Shown in pieces: positions 7,228-16,169 of a stretch of DNA of 64,000 bases. A program made the translations under genes and the position numbers. The first letter of the stretch is position 1. Every line of letters starts with the position of its first letter. The stretch is taken from NCBI GenBank assembly GCA_025356665.1, contig JANXRV010000066.1:9773-73772 (forward strand), written 5' to 3'. Below the pieces are notes generated by a model that had not been told where the DNA came from, ran no database searches, and was given only the letters and a program-made list of their open reading frames with translations. The DNA is from CAITSH01 sp025356665 (lineage in GTDB: Bacteria > Pseudomonadota > Gammaproteobacteria > Burkholderiales > SG8-39).

Positions 7228-8118
7228 TCAGCCGAGGTTTTCCTTGAAAAACGCGACAGTCCGCTCCCACGACAGCTTGGCCGCCGTCTCGCTGTAACGC
7301 GGCGTCGAATTATTGTGGAAGCCGTGCTGGGTGCCCGGATAAATGTGGGCCTGGTGCGACACGCCGGCCGCTTTCAGCGCAGCCTCATAGGCCGGCCACA
7401 TGCCGTTGATGCCCGCGTCGTTCTCGGCATACTGGATTAGCAGCGACGCCTTGATTTTCGGCACGCTGGCGGTCGCCGCTGCAGCACCGTAGTAAGGCAC
7501 GCCCGCCTGCAGGTCGGCGCCCAGCTCGGCGGCAAGGTAATTGGTGGTGCCACCACCCCAGCAAAATCCGGTCGCGCCCAGTCTGCCGGTAGAAAGCTTG
7601 TGCGCCTTCAGATAGCGCGCGCTGTTGAGCATGTCGATGCGCAGCCTCGCCTGATCGAGGCCCGCCTGCAGTGCGCGCCCATCATCGTCGTTGCCCGGAT
7701 AGCCGCCAGCCGGGAACAGGCCATCGGGGGCAAGCGCGACAAAGCCTTCCACTGCAGCGCGCCGCGCGACGTCTTCGACATAGGGATTCAAACCGCGGTT
7801 TTCATGGATTACCAGCACCGCCGGGAACGGCCCCGAACCGGCCGGCTGCACCAGATAACCGCGCATCTGCCCGGAATTGCCGCCGGCCGAAGGATAGGTC
7901 ACGTACTGTGCCTTGATGCGCGCGTCGGTGAACGAGATGGTCTGCGCCTGCGCGTAGCGCGGCAGCAGCGCCTGCGCCATGATCAAGCCGCCAGCGACCA
8001 ACGCGCCGGAGCGGGCGAGAAACTCGCGCCGGTCGATGCGGCCGTGGCAGTACTCGTCATACAGGTCGAACACACGCTGGTCGATTTGCAGCTGGGTTAC
8101 CGGTTCAGTCATGTTCAT
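7228..8118 (-). CDS. Dienelactone hydrolase family protein with Tat signal
   Basis: A 296-residue alpha/beta hydrolase of the dienelactone hydrolase family. The Cys-Asp-His triad is visible: nucleophile in GATGFCWGGG (Cys about 186), Asp in AENDAGINGM, His in GTQHGFHN. The N-terminus has a twin-arginine motif DRREFL (Arg 30-31) and a hydrophobic stretch ending near AQAQT, so export by the Tat system is likely. ATG 8118 is preferred to the ATG at 8133 because AAGGA lies 6 bases before it and nothing comparable precedes the other. Substrate is unknown; family members hydrolyse dienelactones or related esters. A broken copy is found 1 kb downstream, beyond the toxin-antitoxin pair. Confidence 0.9.
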   Translation of the reverse strand: MNMTEPVTQLQIDQRVFDLYDEYCHGRIDRREFLARSGALVAGGLIMAQALLPRYAQAQTISFTDARIKAQYVTYPSAGGNSGQMRGYLVQPAGSGPFPAVLVIHENRGLNPYVEDVARRAAVEGFVALAPDGLFPAGGYPGNDDDGRALQAGLDQARLRIDMLNSARYLKAHKLSTGRLGATGFCWGGGTTNYLAAELGADLQAGVPYYGAAAATASVPKIKASLLIQYAENDAGINGMWPAYEAALKAAGVSHQAHIYPGTQHGFHNNSTPRYSETAAKLSWERTVAFFKENLG

Positions 8119-8228
8119 GGCGGATCCTTCCATGTGCTGTCTGGGGGACGACCTACAGTCTGTGAAGGATTGTAAAGCATCGGCAAGCTACGGTTGCAAG
8201 CCCGCCTTCGACTGGTAGTATCCCTGCC

Positions 8229-8957
8229 ATGCAAACCTTCAATCTGCGGCACCTGTTCGTCTGCTTGTTCACTGCGCTCGCGCTATGCCTCTCCCTCGCC
8301 GCCCTTGGCGCCGATGGCCAGGCTTACCGTCAGGGCACGGCCAGCGCCGACGGCATAGGCAAGTTCTACATGGGCCGCGAAATCGCCCATGTCATGGGCT
8401 GGCAGGCTGCGGCCTGGCTGGAGCGCGATGAGCGAGAAAAGGAGGAACGCACCGACCTGCTGGTGGCCGAGCTGCCCTTGCAGCCAGGCATGACCGTGGC
8501 GGACATCGGCGCCGGCACCGGCCACATTTCCCGGCGCATGGCCGCGCGTGTGGGGGCGACCGGCAGGGTCTATGCGGTCGACGTGCAGCCGCAAATGATT
8601 GCCATGCTGGATGCGCTGACCAAACAATCGGGCTTGAAGCAGATCGAATCCGTGCTGGCGGCTACAAACGATGTGAAACTGCCTGCGGCGTCGGTGGATC
8701 TCGCCATCATGATCGACGTCTATCATGAGCTGGAATTTCCGCGCGAGGTGCTGGCGAGTATCGTGCGCGCGCTCAGGCCCGGCGGCCGCGTGGTGTTCGT
8801 CGAATACCGCGCCGAAGATCCGCGGGTGCCGATCAAGCTGCTGCACAAAATGAGCGAGGCACAGGTGCGGCGCGAGGCCGGTCAGTTGCCGCTCACCTGG
8901 GAACGCACCGCCGGCAACCTGCCCTGGCAACACATGGTAATTTTCAAAAAGAACTGA
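8229..8957 (+). CDS. Exported class I SAM-dependent methyltransferase
   Basis: A 242-residue protein with a hydrophobic N-terminal segment (residues about 8-26, ending ALGADGQAY) that looks like a signal peptide, followed by a class I methyltransferase domain. Motif I is VADIGAGTGHISRRM (about 90-104), acidic motif II is YAVDVQ and the post-I block is IMIDVYHEL. SAM-dependent methyltransferases are usually cytoplasmic, so the signal-like N-terminus is noteworthy, though this arrangement recurs in proteobacterial homologues. Substrate unknown. It stands alone, divergent from the dienelactone hydrolase. Confidence 0.85.
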   Translation: MQTFNLRHLFVCLFTALALCLSLAALGADGQAYRQGTASADGIGKFYMGREIAHVMGWQAAAWLERDEREKEERTDLLVAELPLQPGMTVADIGAGTGHISRRMAARVGATGRVYAVDVQPQMIAMLDALTKQSGLKQIESVLAATNDVKLPAASVDLAIMIDVYHELEFPREVLASIVRALRPGGRVVFVEYRAEDPRVPIKLLHKMSEAQVRREAGQLPLTWERTAGNLPWQHMVIFKKN

Positions 8958-8973
8958 GCCGTACCGGGGAACA

Positions 8974-9008
8974 GGCTGGAAAGCCGCGACTGGCGCGGGT
9001 TTTCAGCC
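8974..9008 (+). repeat. Dispersed hairpin repeat, copy B
   Basis: The best-formed copy: outer arms GGCTGGAAA and TTTTCAGCC, inner perfect stem CCGCG/CGCGG around an ACTGG loop. It sits between the methyltransferase and the Bug receptor. TATAAT at 9054-9059 just downstream may be the receptor's -10 box. Confidence 0.75.
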
Positions 9009-9100
9009 TGTGCCCCGGATGCATTCAAATGATGGCATGGCGCAGCAGTGGCTATAATGCGTGAAATAAAAAAGCAGTTTTCTCGAGGAGGAATCCCCAG

Positions 9101-10105
9101 ATGGTCGCACTCACATCCACGTCCAGACTTGCGCAGGGCATCGCGCTCGCCGCCGGCATCGCGCTGACATTGACGCTGGCGGCAGGCCCGGCCCAGGCAC
9201 AGTCCGCCTACCCGGACAAACCGGTTCGCCTGATCGTCCCCTTCCCCCCCGGGGGCGGCGCCGATAACCTGGCGCGCGCCGTCATTCCCAGGGCCTCGCA
9301 AATCCTCGGCCAGACCATCATCATTGAAAACCGGCCCGGTGCCGGCGGCAACGTCGGTTCCGAAATGGCTGCGCGCGCCGCACCCGACGGTTACACGCTG
9401 TTGCACGGCACCAACGGCACGCACGGCATCAACCACGCGCTTTATGCCAAGACCGGATTTGACCCGATCAAGGATTTCGCACCGATCACGCGCTTCACCA
9501 CCATTCCGGCGATGCTGGTGGTGCATCCGAGCCTGCCAGTCAACAACGTCAAGGAATTGATCGCCTACCTCAAAGCCAACCCCGGCAAGGTCAGCTTTGC
9601 CTCCGCCGGCAACGGCACCACCTCGCACATGGCCGGTACGTTTTTCAAGAACATGGCCGGCGTGGATATCGTGCACGTGCCTTACAAGGGCGGCGGCGCC
9701 GCGCTCACCGGCATGCTGGGCGGCGAAGTGCAACTGATGATAGACCTGATGGTGAACGTTTATCCGCAGGCCAAGGCGGGCAAACTGAAGGGCCTTGCCG
9801 TGACGACGCTGCTACGCGTGCCCACCGCGCCCGACCTGCCCACCATGGACGAGGCGGGCGTGCCCGGCTTCGACATCGCCGCCACCGACGGCATTTACGC
9901 GCCGGCCGGCACGCCGCGCGCCATCATCGACAAGCTGAATGCCGTACTGCGCCAGGCGCTGACCGACCCGCAAGTGCGCGACAACCTCGGTGCGCGTGGC
10001 GGCTTCCCCACGCCGAGCACGCCAGAAGGTCTTTCCCAGCACATCGCCAAAGAGCTGCCGATGTGGGCCAAGCTCGTCAAGGATTCTGGCGCAAAAGTCG
10101 ACTGA
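9101..10105 (+). CDS. Bug family tripartite tricarboxylate transporter substrate-binding protein
   Basis: A 334-residue periplasmic receptor of the Bug family, greatly expanded in Burkholderiales. It has a signal peptide (hydrophobic 14-30, cleavage near AQAQS) and the hallmark YPDKPVRLIVPFPPGGGAD, then ENRPGAGGNVGSE and the HVPYKGGG block. Bug proteins capture carboxylates or aromatic acids for a TctAB permease; none is encoded here, as is usual for orphan Bug genes. A strong ribosome-binding site GAGGAGG precedes ATG 9101. The M29-like gene begins 22 bases after the stop, so they probably share a message and the ligand may relate to that enzyme's substrate. Confidence 0.95.
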   Translation: MVALTSTSRLAQGIALAAGIALTLTLAAGPAQAQSAYPDKPVRLIVPFPPGGGADNLARAVIPRASQILGQTIIIENRPGAGGNVGSEMAARAAPDGYTLLHGTNGTHGINHALYAKTGFDPIKDFAPITRFTTIPAMLVVHPSLPVNNVKELIAYLKANPGKVSFASAGNGTTSHMAGTFFKNMAGVDIVHVPYKGGGAALTGMLGGEVQLMIDLMVNVYPQAKAGKLKGLAVTTLLRVPTAPDLPTMDEAGVPGFDIAATDGIYAPAGTPRAIIDKLNAVLRQALTDPQVRDNLGARGGFPTPSTPEGLSQHIAKELPMWAKLVKDSGAKVD

Positions 10106-10127
10106 ACATCACAAGGACAAAACCATC

Positions 10128-11324
10128 ATGGACATGAACGTCCGCACACAGGCCGGAGAAACAGGTGAAAACGGCAACCCGATCCAGTACGTCGGCCTGC
10201 CGCCCGCGCTCAAGCGCTCGCTCACAGAAACCAAGCATTACTTCCAGGCGCTGGACAATTTTTTCAAGGTATTCGCGATACGCCCGGGCGAGCGCGTGCT
10301 GATGCTGACCGATCCGCTACTTGACCCGCGCGTAGTCGACGCCGTCACCGGACTTGCGCGCGCGCGCGGCGCCACAGTGAGCCAGTACATGGCGCCGACC
10401 ACAACGCTGCCGGGCGTACCCGAGGAAGTGCAGCCGCTGATCAAAAAAGCCGACTTTATCGTGTCGACCTGGTTTTGCTCCATCGAGGATCCGTTCAACG
10501 TCGCAATGCGCAAAGCCGGACAGCGCTGGGTCAAGATCACTTATTTTCGCGACCTCGATTTGCTGATGACACCGCAGGCGCGCTTTCCGATAGAACTGGT
10601 GGGAGAGATCCTGCGCGCCACGGAAAAGCGCATTCCCAAGGGCGAGGATTTTGAATTGCGCTTCAGCGACGCGCGCGGCAGCGACCTGCGCATCCCCTAC
10701 ACCCGCGAGATGCGCGACACCATGTTTGCCGGCAACCGCTGGCGCGGCAAGATGTTCGCCGACGAACCGGGCTGCTATGTGCACTACCTGCCCACGCACG
10801 GCCCGAATTTTTGGGATAGTACGGCGATGAAAAGCGACCCCGCGGCAAAAATCAACATCGAAGGCGTGCTCTATCCGCAGTGGGCCATAGGCTTTGCCCG
10901 GCCATTTGTGGAAAAAATTGCCGTCGTTTTCAAAAACAAGCTCGTCACCGAGGTGCGCGGCGAGTCACCCGATGCCGCCATCCTGCGCGACATGCTGATG
11001 GGTGGAAAAATCATTGAGGGCGGCGGCTGCGGCTTCAATCCCAAGGCGCCGCGCAACACCGTCTATCCAGCCGGTTCCAATTCACCCGGTGCGCTGCATT
11101 TTGGCGTGGACCTGGCCAAACCCAGCGATTACATCCGACGCGTCATGCCCAACTGGGAAGAACCGCCGGTGCACCAGGACTTGATCGTGTTCGACGCCAC
11201 CGTCACCGCCGGCAAGAGCACCCTCATCGACAAGGGCTTCTTGATGGCGCTGCGCGACCCGGCGGTGGTGGAGATGGCCGGCCGCTACGGCGACCCGGTG
11301 GAGTTGCTCGAAGCCTTTGTCTAA
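10128..11324 (+). CDS. M29/AmpS-like metalloenzyme (NicX-related)
   Basis: A 398-residue protein related to the M29 (AmpS) aminopeptidase fold, which also includes the non-haem iron enzyme NicX (2,5-dihydroxypyridine dioxygenase). Candidate metal ligands near the C-terminus are Glu in KIIEGGGCGF, His in GALHFGVD (about 324) and the HQD pair (about 349-351), an E-H-H-x-D arrangement like M29 enzymes. Whether it is a peptidase or a ring-opening enzyme cannot be decided from sequence alone. Start ATG 10128 has AAGGA 10 bases upstream; the frame runs further upstream only inside the Bug gene. Coupling to a Bug receptor and the neighbouring oxygenases favours a catabolic role. Confidence 0.72.
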   Translation: MDMNVRTQAGETGENGNPIQYVGLPPALKRSLTETKHYFQALDNFFKVFAIRPGERVLMLTDPLLDPRVVDAVTGLARARGATVSQYMAPTTTLPGVPEEVQPLIKKADFIVSTWFCSIEDPFNVAMRKAGQRWVKITYFRDLDLLMTPQARFPIELVGEILRATEKRIPKGEDFELRFSDARGSDLRIPYTREMRDTMFAGNRWRGKMFADEPGCYVHYLPTHGPNFWDSTAMKSDPAAKINIEGVLYPQWAIGFARPFVEKIAVVFKNKLVTEVRGESPDAAILRDMLMGGKIIEGGGCGFNPKAPRNTVYPAGSNSPGALHFGVDLAKPSDYIRRVMPNWEEPPVHQDLIVFDATVTAGKSTLIDKGFLMALRDPAVVEMAGRYGDPVELLEAFV

Positions 11325-11330
11325 ACCGGG

Positions 11331-12932
11331 TCAGTGCCCGCGCGACCGCTGACCGCTAACCTTGGCCATCAGGGCACGGGCATCGGCCGGCGCGACATCG
11401 TCGTTCCAGACCACGTACTGGTCGGGGCGCACCAGCATGAGTTTTTTCCCGTAGGCTTCACGGCCGCCCGTCTGGCTGTCGCGCACGACCTTGAGCGGCA
11501 CGCCGAGCAACTGCGCGGCGCCTTCAAAACCGCGCACCGCATCGTCCTCAGCGCCGAAGGCGAGCAGCGTGAAACCTGCACCGAGCTCCTCAAACACATT
11601 GCGCCCGGAAGAGAGCGTCTGCGGCGGCAGGTGATGGCCGGCGCGCGACTTGAAGGTGTGGCTGCCGTGGGCGCTGCACACGCCGCCGGCCGGCCCCATC
11701 ACCACCGATGAACCTTCGTAGTGCGGCTCGTAGACCTGCGCGCGGGCGCTGGTTTTGGCCATGCGTTCTTCCCACGCCCGCTCAAAGGCGGCGCGATCGC
11801 GTTCCGGGCTGAAGTTCTCGAGGAACACGCGATCCTGCTCGATGCGCGCGGCGATAAAATCTTCGCCGGTTTCCTTGAATATCGGTTGGCGCTCCTCGCC
11901 ATAAGAGGCGAGCAAGGCCTCGCCACCCCAGCCTTGCAAGTGCGCCGCAAGCTTCCACCCCAGATTGGTGATGTCCTCGAGGCCGTTGTTGAGTCCGAAG
12001 CCGCCGTAGGGTGGATGGGTATGCGCCGCGTCACCGGCGATGAACACGCGTCCGACGCGGTATTTCTCGGCCACCGCCACACGCAGGTCCCAGAAACCGA
12101 TGTAATCAAACTCGCAGGCGAACGCGAAGCCCGCCGCCTTGTGCAACAAACCAAGGAAGTCGAAGTTGCCGGTGGTGGTGTCCAAGGGCACCGGTGCGTG
12201 GAAAAACCAGCCTTCACCAACATCGATACGGCCGAAAAATTGCCAGTAGCCTTTCAGATCCGGGTGCATGACGTTATAGGTGGACTTGACCGGGAAGCGC
12301 TTCAGCCCCTCGTGCAGTTCGCGCGACCGGAATACCGCCAGCATCATTTTCTGGTCAAAGTCGGCGCCGCTGCGGCCTATGCCGGCCTGCTCGCGCACGA
12401 CGGAGCGGCCGCCGTCGCAGCCAACAACGTAGTCGGCCTCCAGGACCCGGCGCTCGCCGCCCTCGCACGCCACAACCCCGACACGCACGCCCTGTCCGTC
12501 CTGCTCGACGGTTTGCGCATCCCAGCCAAAGAGCGCCGTCACGCAGGACAATGCCGCCATTCTATGGCGCAGCACTTTCTCGGTCTCGTATTGGGGCAGG
12601 CGCTCATAGGCCTGGAAGTAATATTCGTGTACCAGCTCACGCTGCGCCGGCGCAGCCCAGTATTCACCCATCAGACTGCCGTAGGCGCTGACGCCGCTGG
12701 TGGGCACGCCCTGCGGCATGAGGCGCGCGGCGCGCAGCGCGTCGACACAGTTCCAGAAATAAAAATGCTCCAGCGTGCGCTGGGTGAGGTTCTGCCCCTT
12801 CGGGATGCGTTGCATCACGACGTGGCGCTCGACCAGCGCGCAGCTGATCCCGCGCTGCCCGAGCTCGACCGCGAGCGCGACGCCGACCGGCCCGCCGCCG
12901 ACGATGATCACCTGGTATCTGTTCTGCTTCAT
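11331..12932 (-). CDS. FAD-dependent aromatic-ring monooxygenase, PheA/TfdB/MhpA type
   Basis: A 533-residue class A flavoprotein monooxygenase. The dinucleotide-binding start is QVIIVGGGPVGVALAVELG (residues about 6-24), the DG motif is VGCDGGRSVV, and the GD motif is FIAGDAAHTHPPYGGFGLN. A C-terminal thioredoxin-like part is compatible with phenol or hydroxyphenylpropionate hydroxylases. It would use NAD(P)H and oxygen to hydroxylate an aromatic ring. I prefer ATG 12932, with AAGG 5 bases before it; an in-frame ATG at 12959 would add nine residues. It converges on the M29-like gene (6-base gap) and is followed upstream by an FMN oxidase gene on the same strand. Confidence 0.88.
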   Translation of the reverse strand: MKQNRYQVIIVGGGPVGVALAVELGQRGISCALVERHVVMQRIPKGQNLTQRTLEHFYFWNCVDALRAARLMPQGVPTSGVSAYGSLMGEYWAAPAQRELVHEYYFQAYERLPQYETEKVLRHRMAALSCVTALFGWDAQTVEQDGQGVRVGVVACEGGERRVLEADYVVGCDGGRSVVREQAGIGRSGADFDQKMMLAVFRSRELHEGLKRFPVKSTYNVMHPDLKGYWQFFGRIDVGEGWFFHAPVPLDTTTGNFDFLGLLHKAAGFAFACEFDYIGFWDLRVAVAEKYRVGRVFIAGDAAHTHPPYGGFGLNNGLEDITNLGWKLAAHLQGWGGEALLASYGEERQPIFKETGEDFIAARIEQDRVFLENFSPERDRAAFERAWEERMAKTSARAQVYEPHYEGSSVVMGPAGGVCSAHGSHTFKSRAGHHLPPQTLSSGRNVFEELGAGFTLLAFGAEDDAVRGFEGAAQLLGVPLKVVRDSQTGGREAYGKKLMLVRPDQYVVWNDDVAPADARALMAKVSGQRSRGH

Positions 12933-13022
12933 GGCTGCCTTGGATGTTGCGATGTACATTTTCCGCTGCCCGCATGCTGTGTCACCGGCGTTCGTGCGGG
13001 CTTTGGTACGGGCTGCGGTGCA

Positions 13023-14207
13023 CTAAACGCGCATGACGTGATCCGGCGTCAATGCCGCCACCGAGGCGCAACCCATCAGCGTCATCACCCGCTCGGTTTC
13101 GTCGCGCAGGATGGCTAGCGCCCTGGCAGCACCGGCCTGGCCGCCCGCCGCGACGCCGAACAAGGTGGCGCGGCCCAACAACACGGCGTCAGCGCCGAGG
13201 GCCAGCGCCTTGACGATGTCGCTGCCGCGGCGAAAACCGCTATCGATAAGCACGGTCATGGCGTCGCCCACCGCCGCCACAACCTCGGGCAGCACGTCCA
13301 GTGTCGCCGGCGCGCCGTCCAGTTGCCGGCCGCCATGATTGGACACCACCACGCCATCGGCACCGGCCGCCTGCGCGCGCCTGGCATCGTCGGCGGTCAG
13401 CAGCCCCTTGACTATCAAGGGGCCCTGCCACAGGCCGCGCATCCAGGCGATGTCGGCCCAGTTGAGCGTGAGGTTGCGGCGCGAGCGGGTGAACTCGGCA
13501 AGATCATGGGCGCTCGCGCCTGGGGGCAGGAATTCTGCGAGGTTTTCCATGCGCGGCATGCCGCGGCGCAACCACACCGAGCCGAGCCATCGCGGATGCG
13601 TCAGGCCGTCCCATACGACGCCGGGCGTGATCTTCACTTCGTGCGCAAAGCGGTTGCGCAGATCGCGTTCACGCTTGCCATTGATGACTGAATCAACCGT
13701 GACGATGAGCGCCTTGTAACCGGCGCTCTGGGCGCGGGCGATCTGCCGCTCCCAAAGCGGCCGACCATCCCAGCAATAAAGCTGGAAAAATTTTATGCCA
13801 TCGCCACCCTCGCGCGCCACCTGCTCGAGTGAATTGTTTGCCGGCGATGACAGCGTAAAGCCAATGTCCGCGGCTGCAGCGGCGCGCGCCAGCGCCAGGT
13901 CCGCGTCCACCCAGTAAATACCGTTGAGCCCGGTCGGGCCGATGAGAAAGGGCGCCGACAGGCGATGACCGAACAGGCTCACCGACAGGTCGCGCCTGGC
14001 GTGGCCGGTGAGCATGCTCGGACGCAGGCGGTAACGCGCAAACGCCGCGCGGTTGTCGCGCAAGGTTGCCTCTTCTTCGGCGCCGCCATCGAGAAAATCA
14101 AAAATAACGCGAGGCAGCCGCGCCTTGGCCAGGCGCGCGAGCGCATCGATGTTGATGGCGTCGTTTATGACGTGGGGCGTAGCACAGGTGGTGGCAGAAT
14201 TTTTCAT
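13023..14207 (-). CDS. FMN-dependent alpha-hydroxy acid dehydrogenase/oxidase
   Basis: A 394-residue FMN enzyme of the L-lactate/mandelate/glycolate oxidase family with a TIM-barrel fold. The active-site block VVSNHGGRQLDGAPATLDVL carries the catalytic His and substrate-binding Arg; the FMN phosphate site is DSGFRRGSDIVKALALGA. N-terminal LARLAKARLPRVIFDFLDGG is also typical. It oxidises an (S)-2-hydroxy acid to the keto acid, passing electrons to a quinone or oxygen. LldD, MdlB or another substrate cannot be separated by eye. It lies upstream of, and in the same direction as, the FAD monooxygenase with a 90-base gap. Confidence 0.9.
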   Translation of the reverse strand: MKNSATTCATPHVINDAINIDALARLAKARLPRVIFDFLDGGAEEEATLRDNRAAFARYRLRPSMLTGHARRDLSVSLFGHRLSAPFLIGPTGLNGIYWVDADLALARAAAAADIGFTLSSPANNSLEQVAREGGDGIKFFQLYCWDGRPLWERQIARAQSAGYKALIVTVDSVINGKRERDLRNRFAHEVKITPGVVWDGLTHPRWLGSVWLRRGMPRMENLAEFLPPGASAHDLAEFTRSRRNLTLNWADIAWMRGLWQGPLIVKGLLTADDARRAQAAGADGVVVSNHGGRQLDGAPATLDVLPEVVAAVGDAMTVLIDSGFRRGSDIVKALALGADAVLLGRATLFGVAAGGQAGAARALAILRDETERVMTLMGCASVAALTPDHVMRV

Positions 14208-14387
14208 GGCTTGCGCAGTTTAAACCAGTGGGTCTGATTGAACAGCGCGGACTGGGTGAACAGGCTGAAGAGGGCAAAATTCCCTCGCCATCACACAAGG
14301 CGCGCCAAACCCGGTCGACGGACGCGGTAAAATTTGGCCAGGCTTGCCGACCAACACCCTCACCGTCAAACAACAAAGGAAAAGAAC

Positions 14388-15008
14388 ATGCTCAAAATCT
14401 GGGGACGCATCAACTCCATCAACGTGCAAAAGGTGCTCTGGTGCCTGGATGAACTCAAGCTGCCTTATGAGCGCACCGACGCCGGCATGGCCTTTGGTTG
14501 CGTCAACGAGCCCTGGTATCGCGCCATGAACCCCAACGGCCGCGTGCCGGTGATAGATGACGAGGGCTATGTGCTGTGGGAGTCGAATGTGATCGTGCGC
14601 TACCTCGCCGCGAAGTACGCGCCCGGCACGCTGTATCCGGAAAAGCTCGCCGAGCGCATGAACGCGGAACGCTGGATGGACTGGTGTTCGAGCACACTGG
14701 GCGCACCCATGACCACGGTGTTTTGGCAACTGGTGCGTACCCCCGAAGACAAACGCGACATGAAAGCGGTCGAGGCCGCGGCCAAGTCTTGCGCCGAGAT
14801 GTTTGGCATGCTGGAAACACACATGGCCGGAAAGCAATTCATCGCCGGCGATACCTTCACCATCGGCGACATTCCCACAGGCTGCTTTTTCAACCGCTTC
14901 ATGGACCTGCCCATCGCACACCCGGCGCTGCCAAATCTACGCGCATGGCTGGAACGCCTCAAGCAGCGCCCGGGCTTTCACAAACATGTGGCACTGCCGC
15001 TGAGCTGA
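14388..15008 (+). CDS. Glutathione S-transferase family protein
   Basis: A 206-residue GST with an N-terminal thioredoxin-like domain (MLKIWGRINSINVQKVLWCL, cis-Pro region NGRVPVIDDEG, Glu-Ser in LWESNVIVRYLA) and an all-helical C-terminal domain ending in a GDTFTIGDIP motif. It binds glutathione and may conjugate or isomerise a hydrophobic substrate; in catabolic clusters GSTs often act as isomerases or dehalogenases. Start ATG 14388 is preceded by AAAGGA. It is divergent from the FMN oxidase. Confidence 0.92.
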   Translation: MLKIWGRINSINVQKVLWCLDELKLPYERTDAGMAFGCVNEPWYRAMNPNGRVPVIDDEGYVLWESNVIVRYLAAKYAPGTLYPEKLAERMNAERWMDWCSSTLGAPMTTVFWQLVRTPEDKRDMKAVEAAAKSCAEMFGMLETHMAGKQFIAGDTFTIGDIPTGCFFNRFMDLPIAHPALPNLRAWLERLKQRPGFHKHVALPLS

Positions 15009-15023
15009 TTTTCACCCTGCATT

Positions 15024-15058
15024 GGCTGAAAACCCGCTCCAGACGGGCATTTCCAGCC
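15024..15058 (-). repeat. Dispersed hairpin repeat, copy C
   Basis: Inverted relative to copies A and B. Read on the minus strand it has the same outer arms (GGCTGGAAA / TTTTCAGCC) and a CCCG/CGGG inner stem. It lies between two convergent genes, the GST and the lipoprotein peptidase. Confidence 0.75.
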
Positions 15059-15116
15059 GATGCACGTCCATTTAACCGGTCCCCGCGCGCGCTCACCCGC
15101 TCACCATCAGTCACCA

Positions 15117-16169
15117 TCAGGGCGCGCCCACCGCACCCAAGCGCGCATCGCGTTCTGCCTTGGGCAGGCCGGCCAAATCACGCACCGCCTTGTAGAACTT
15201 CGGCAGGTCTCCGCCCTGCCCCTGCAGCAGTGCCTGGAAGCCGGGCACCAGTTCGGAATAGACGGCGACAGACGCGAGCTGGGCGTTGTTGGGGTTTTGC
15301 GTAAAGAAGCGGTCATAACCGGCAAAGCCGCCCCACGCCGATGAGGCCTTGAGCGCCTCATAATCGGCGCGCATCGCGGCAAGGGTTTCGGCCTTGCGCC
15401 GTCGCACATCGGCGACCGCGATGTTTTGCCGGTACAAGGACTCCAGCCGGGTGCGGTAGGCGAGCACCAGCGCGATGAATTCGCGTCGCCGCGACTGGAA
15501 GGATTCGTATTGCTGCAGCTGCCCGGGCGTGCCTTCGCGCCGCAGCCAGCGCTGCACCCCCTCGTGCTCGACCGCGACGGCAAACGATTCGTTAAACCGG
15601 GTGTCACCGCCAAGGTAAAACTGCTGGTGGGCGAGTTCGTGGAACAGCAGCCGCGCCAGTTCGGTTTCAGGATAGTTCACAAAGGTGTTGAGCACCGGAT
15701 CGTTGAACCAGCCCAGCGTGGAGTAAGCCGGCACGCCGCCGACATAGACGTCGAATCCACGTTCGCGCAGCGCGCCGGCATGGCGCTCCGCGTCGGCCTG
15801 CGCAAACCAGCCGCGATAAGTGACACAGCCGGCCACGGGAAAACAAGACTGCTCGGGCTGGAGCGAAAATTCCGGCGCGGCAAACACATTCCACACGACG
15901 AAGGGACGGTCAAGATCAGCGTAAGCGCGGTAACTGCCGTTATCGGGCAGGCCCAGTTCGCGGCTGGCAAAGTCGCGGATCACCAACACGCGCTCGAGCC
16001 GCCTCTTCAGGCCCTGCGGCAACGTCGGCTCCTCGAGACGCTCTGCAATGGGACGGGCACGATGCAGCAAAGCGAGCTGGCCCGAAACGGCCTGCGCGTA
16101 ATAGTCTATGGTCGCGCAACCGCAAAGCAACCAGGCCGTGCCGAGGCTGGCAAGCGTGCGAAGCCTCAT
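15117..16169 (-). CDS. Putative zinc aminopeptidase lipoprotein (PF10023-like)
   Basis: A 350-residue predicted lipoprotein: the signal sequence ends in the lipobox LLCGC with the acylated Cys at residue 18. The central zinc-peptidase motif is LLFHELAHQQ, with downstream FNESFAVAVEHEG supplying the third-ligand region (NExxA...E). This matches the family annotated as putative aminopeptidase in beta- and gammaproteobacteria, of unknown physiological role. The start overlaps the stop of the upstream alpha/beta hydrolase by four bases (ATGA), so the two are translationally coupled. Confidence 0.85.
   Translation of the reverse strand: MRLRTLASLGTAWLLCGCATIDYYAQAVSGQLALLHRARPIAERLEEPTLPQGLKRRLERVLVIRDFASRELGLPDNGSYRAYADLDRPFVVWNVFAAPEFSLQPEQSCFPVAGCVTYRGWFAQADAERHAGALRERGFDVYVGGVPAYSTLGWFNDPVLNTFVNYPETELARLLFHELAHQQFYLGGDTRFNESFAVAVEHEGVQRWLRREGTPGQLQQYESFQSRRREFIALVLAYRTRLESLYRQNIAVADVRRRKAETLAAMRADYEALKASSAWGGFAGYDRFFTQNPNNAQLASVAVYSELVPGFQALLQGQGGDLPKFYKAVRDLAGLPKAERDARLGAVGAP

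Noticed and set aside
9312..9316. Bug receptor and M29-like gene as part of a complete TctABC transporter
   Set aside because: No TctA or TctB membrane gene is present nearby; the receptor is an orphan.
11721..13118. 465-codon open frame on the plus strand opposite the FAD monooxygenase
   Set aside because: No family features, composition typical of antisense frames, and the minus-strand protein has all three FAD motifs.
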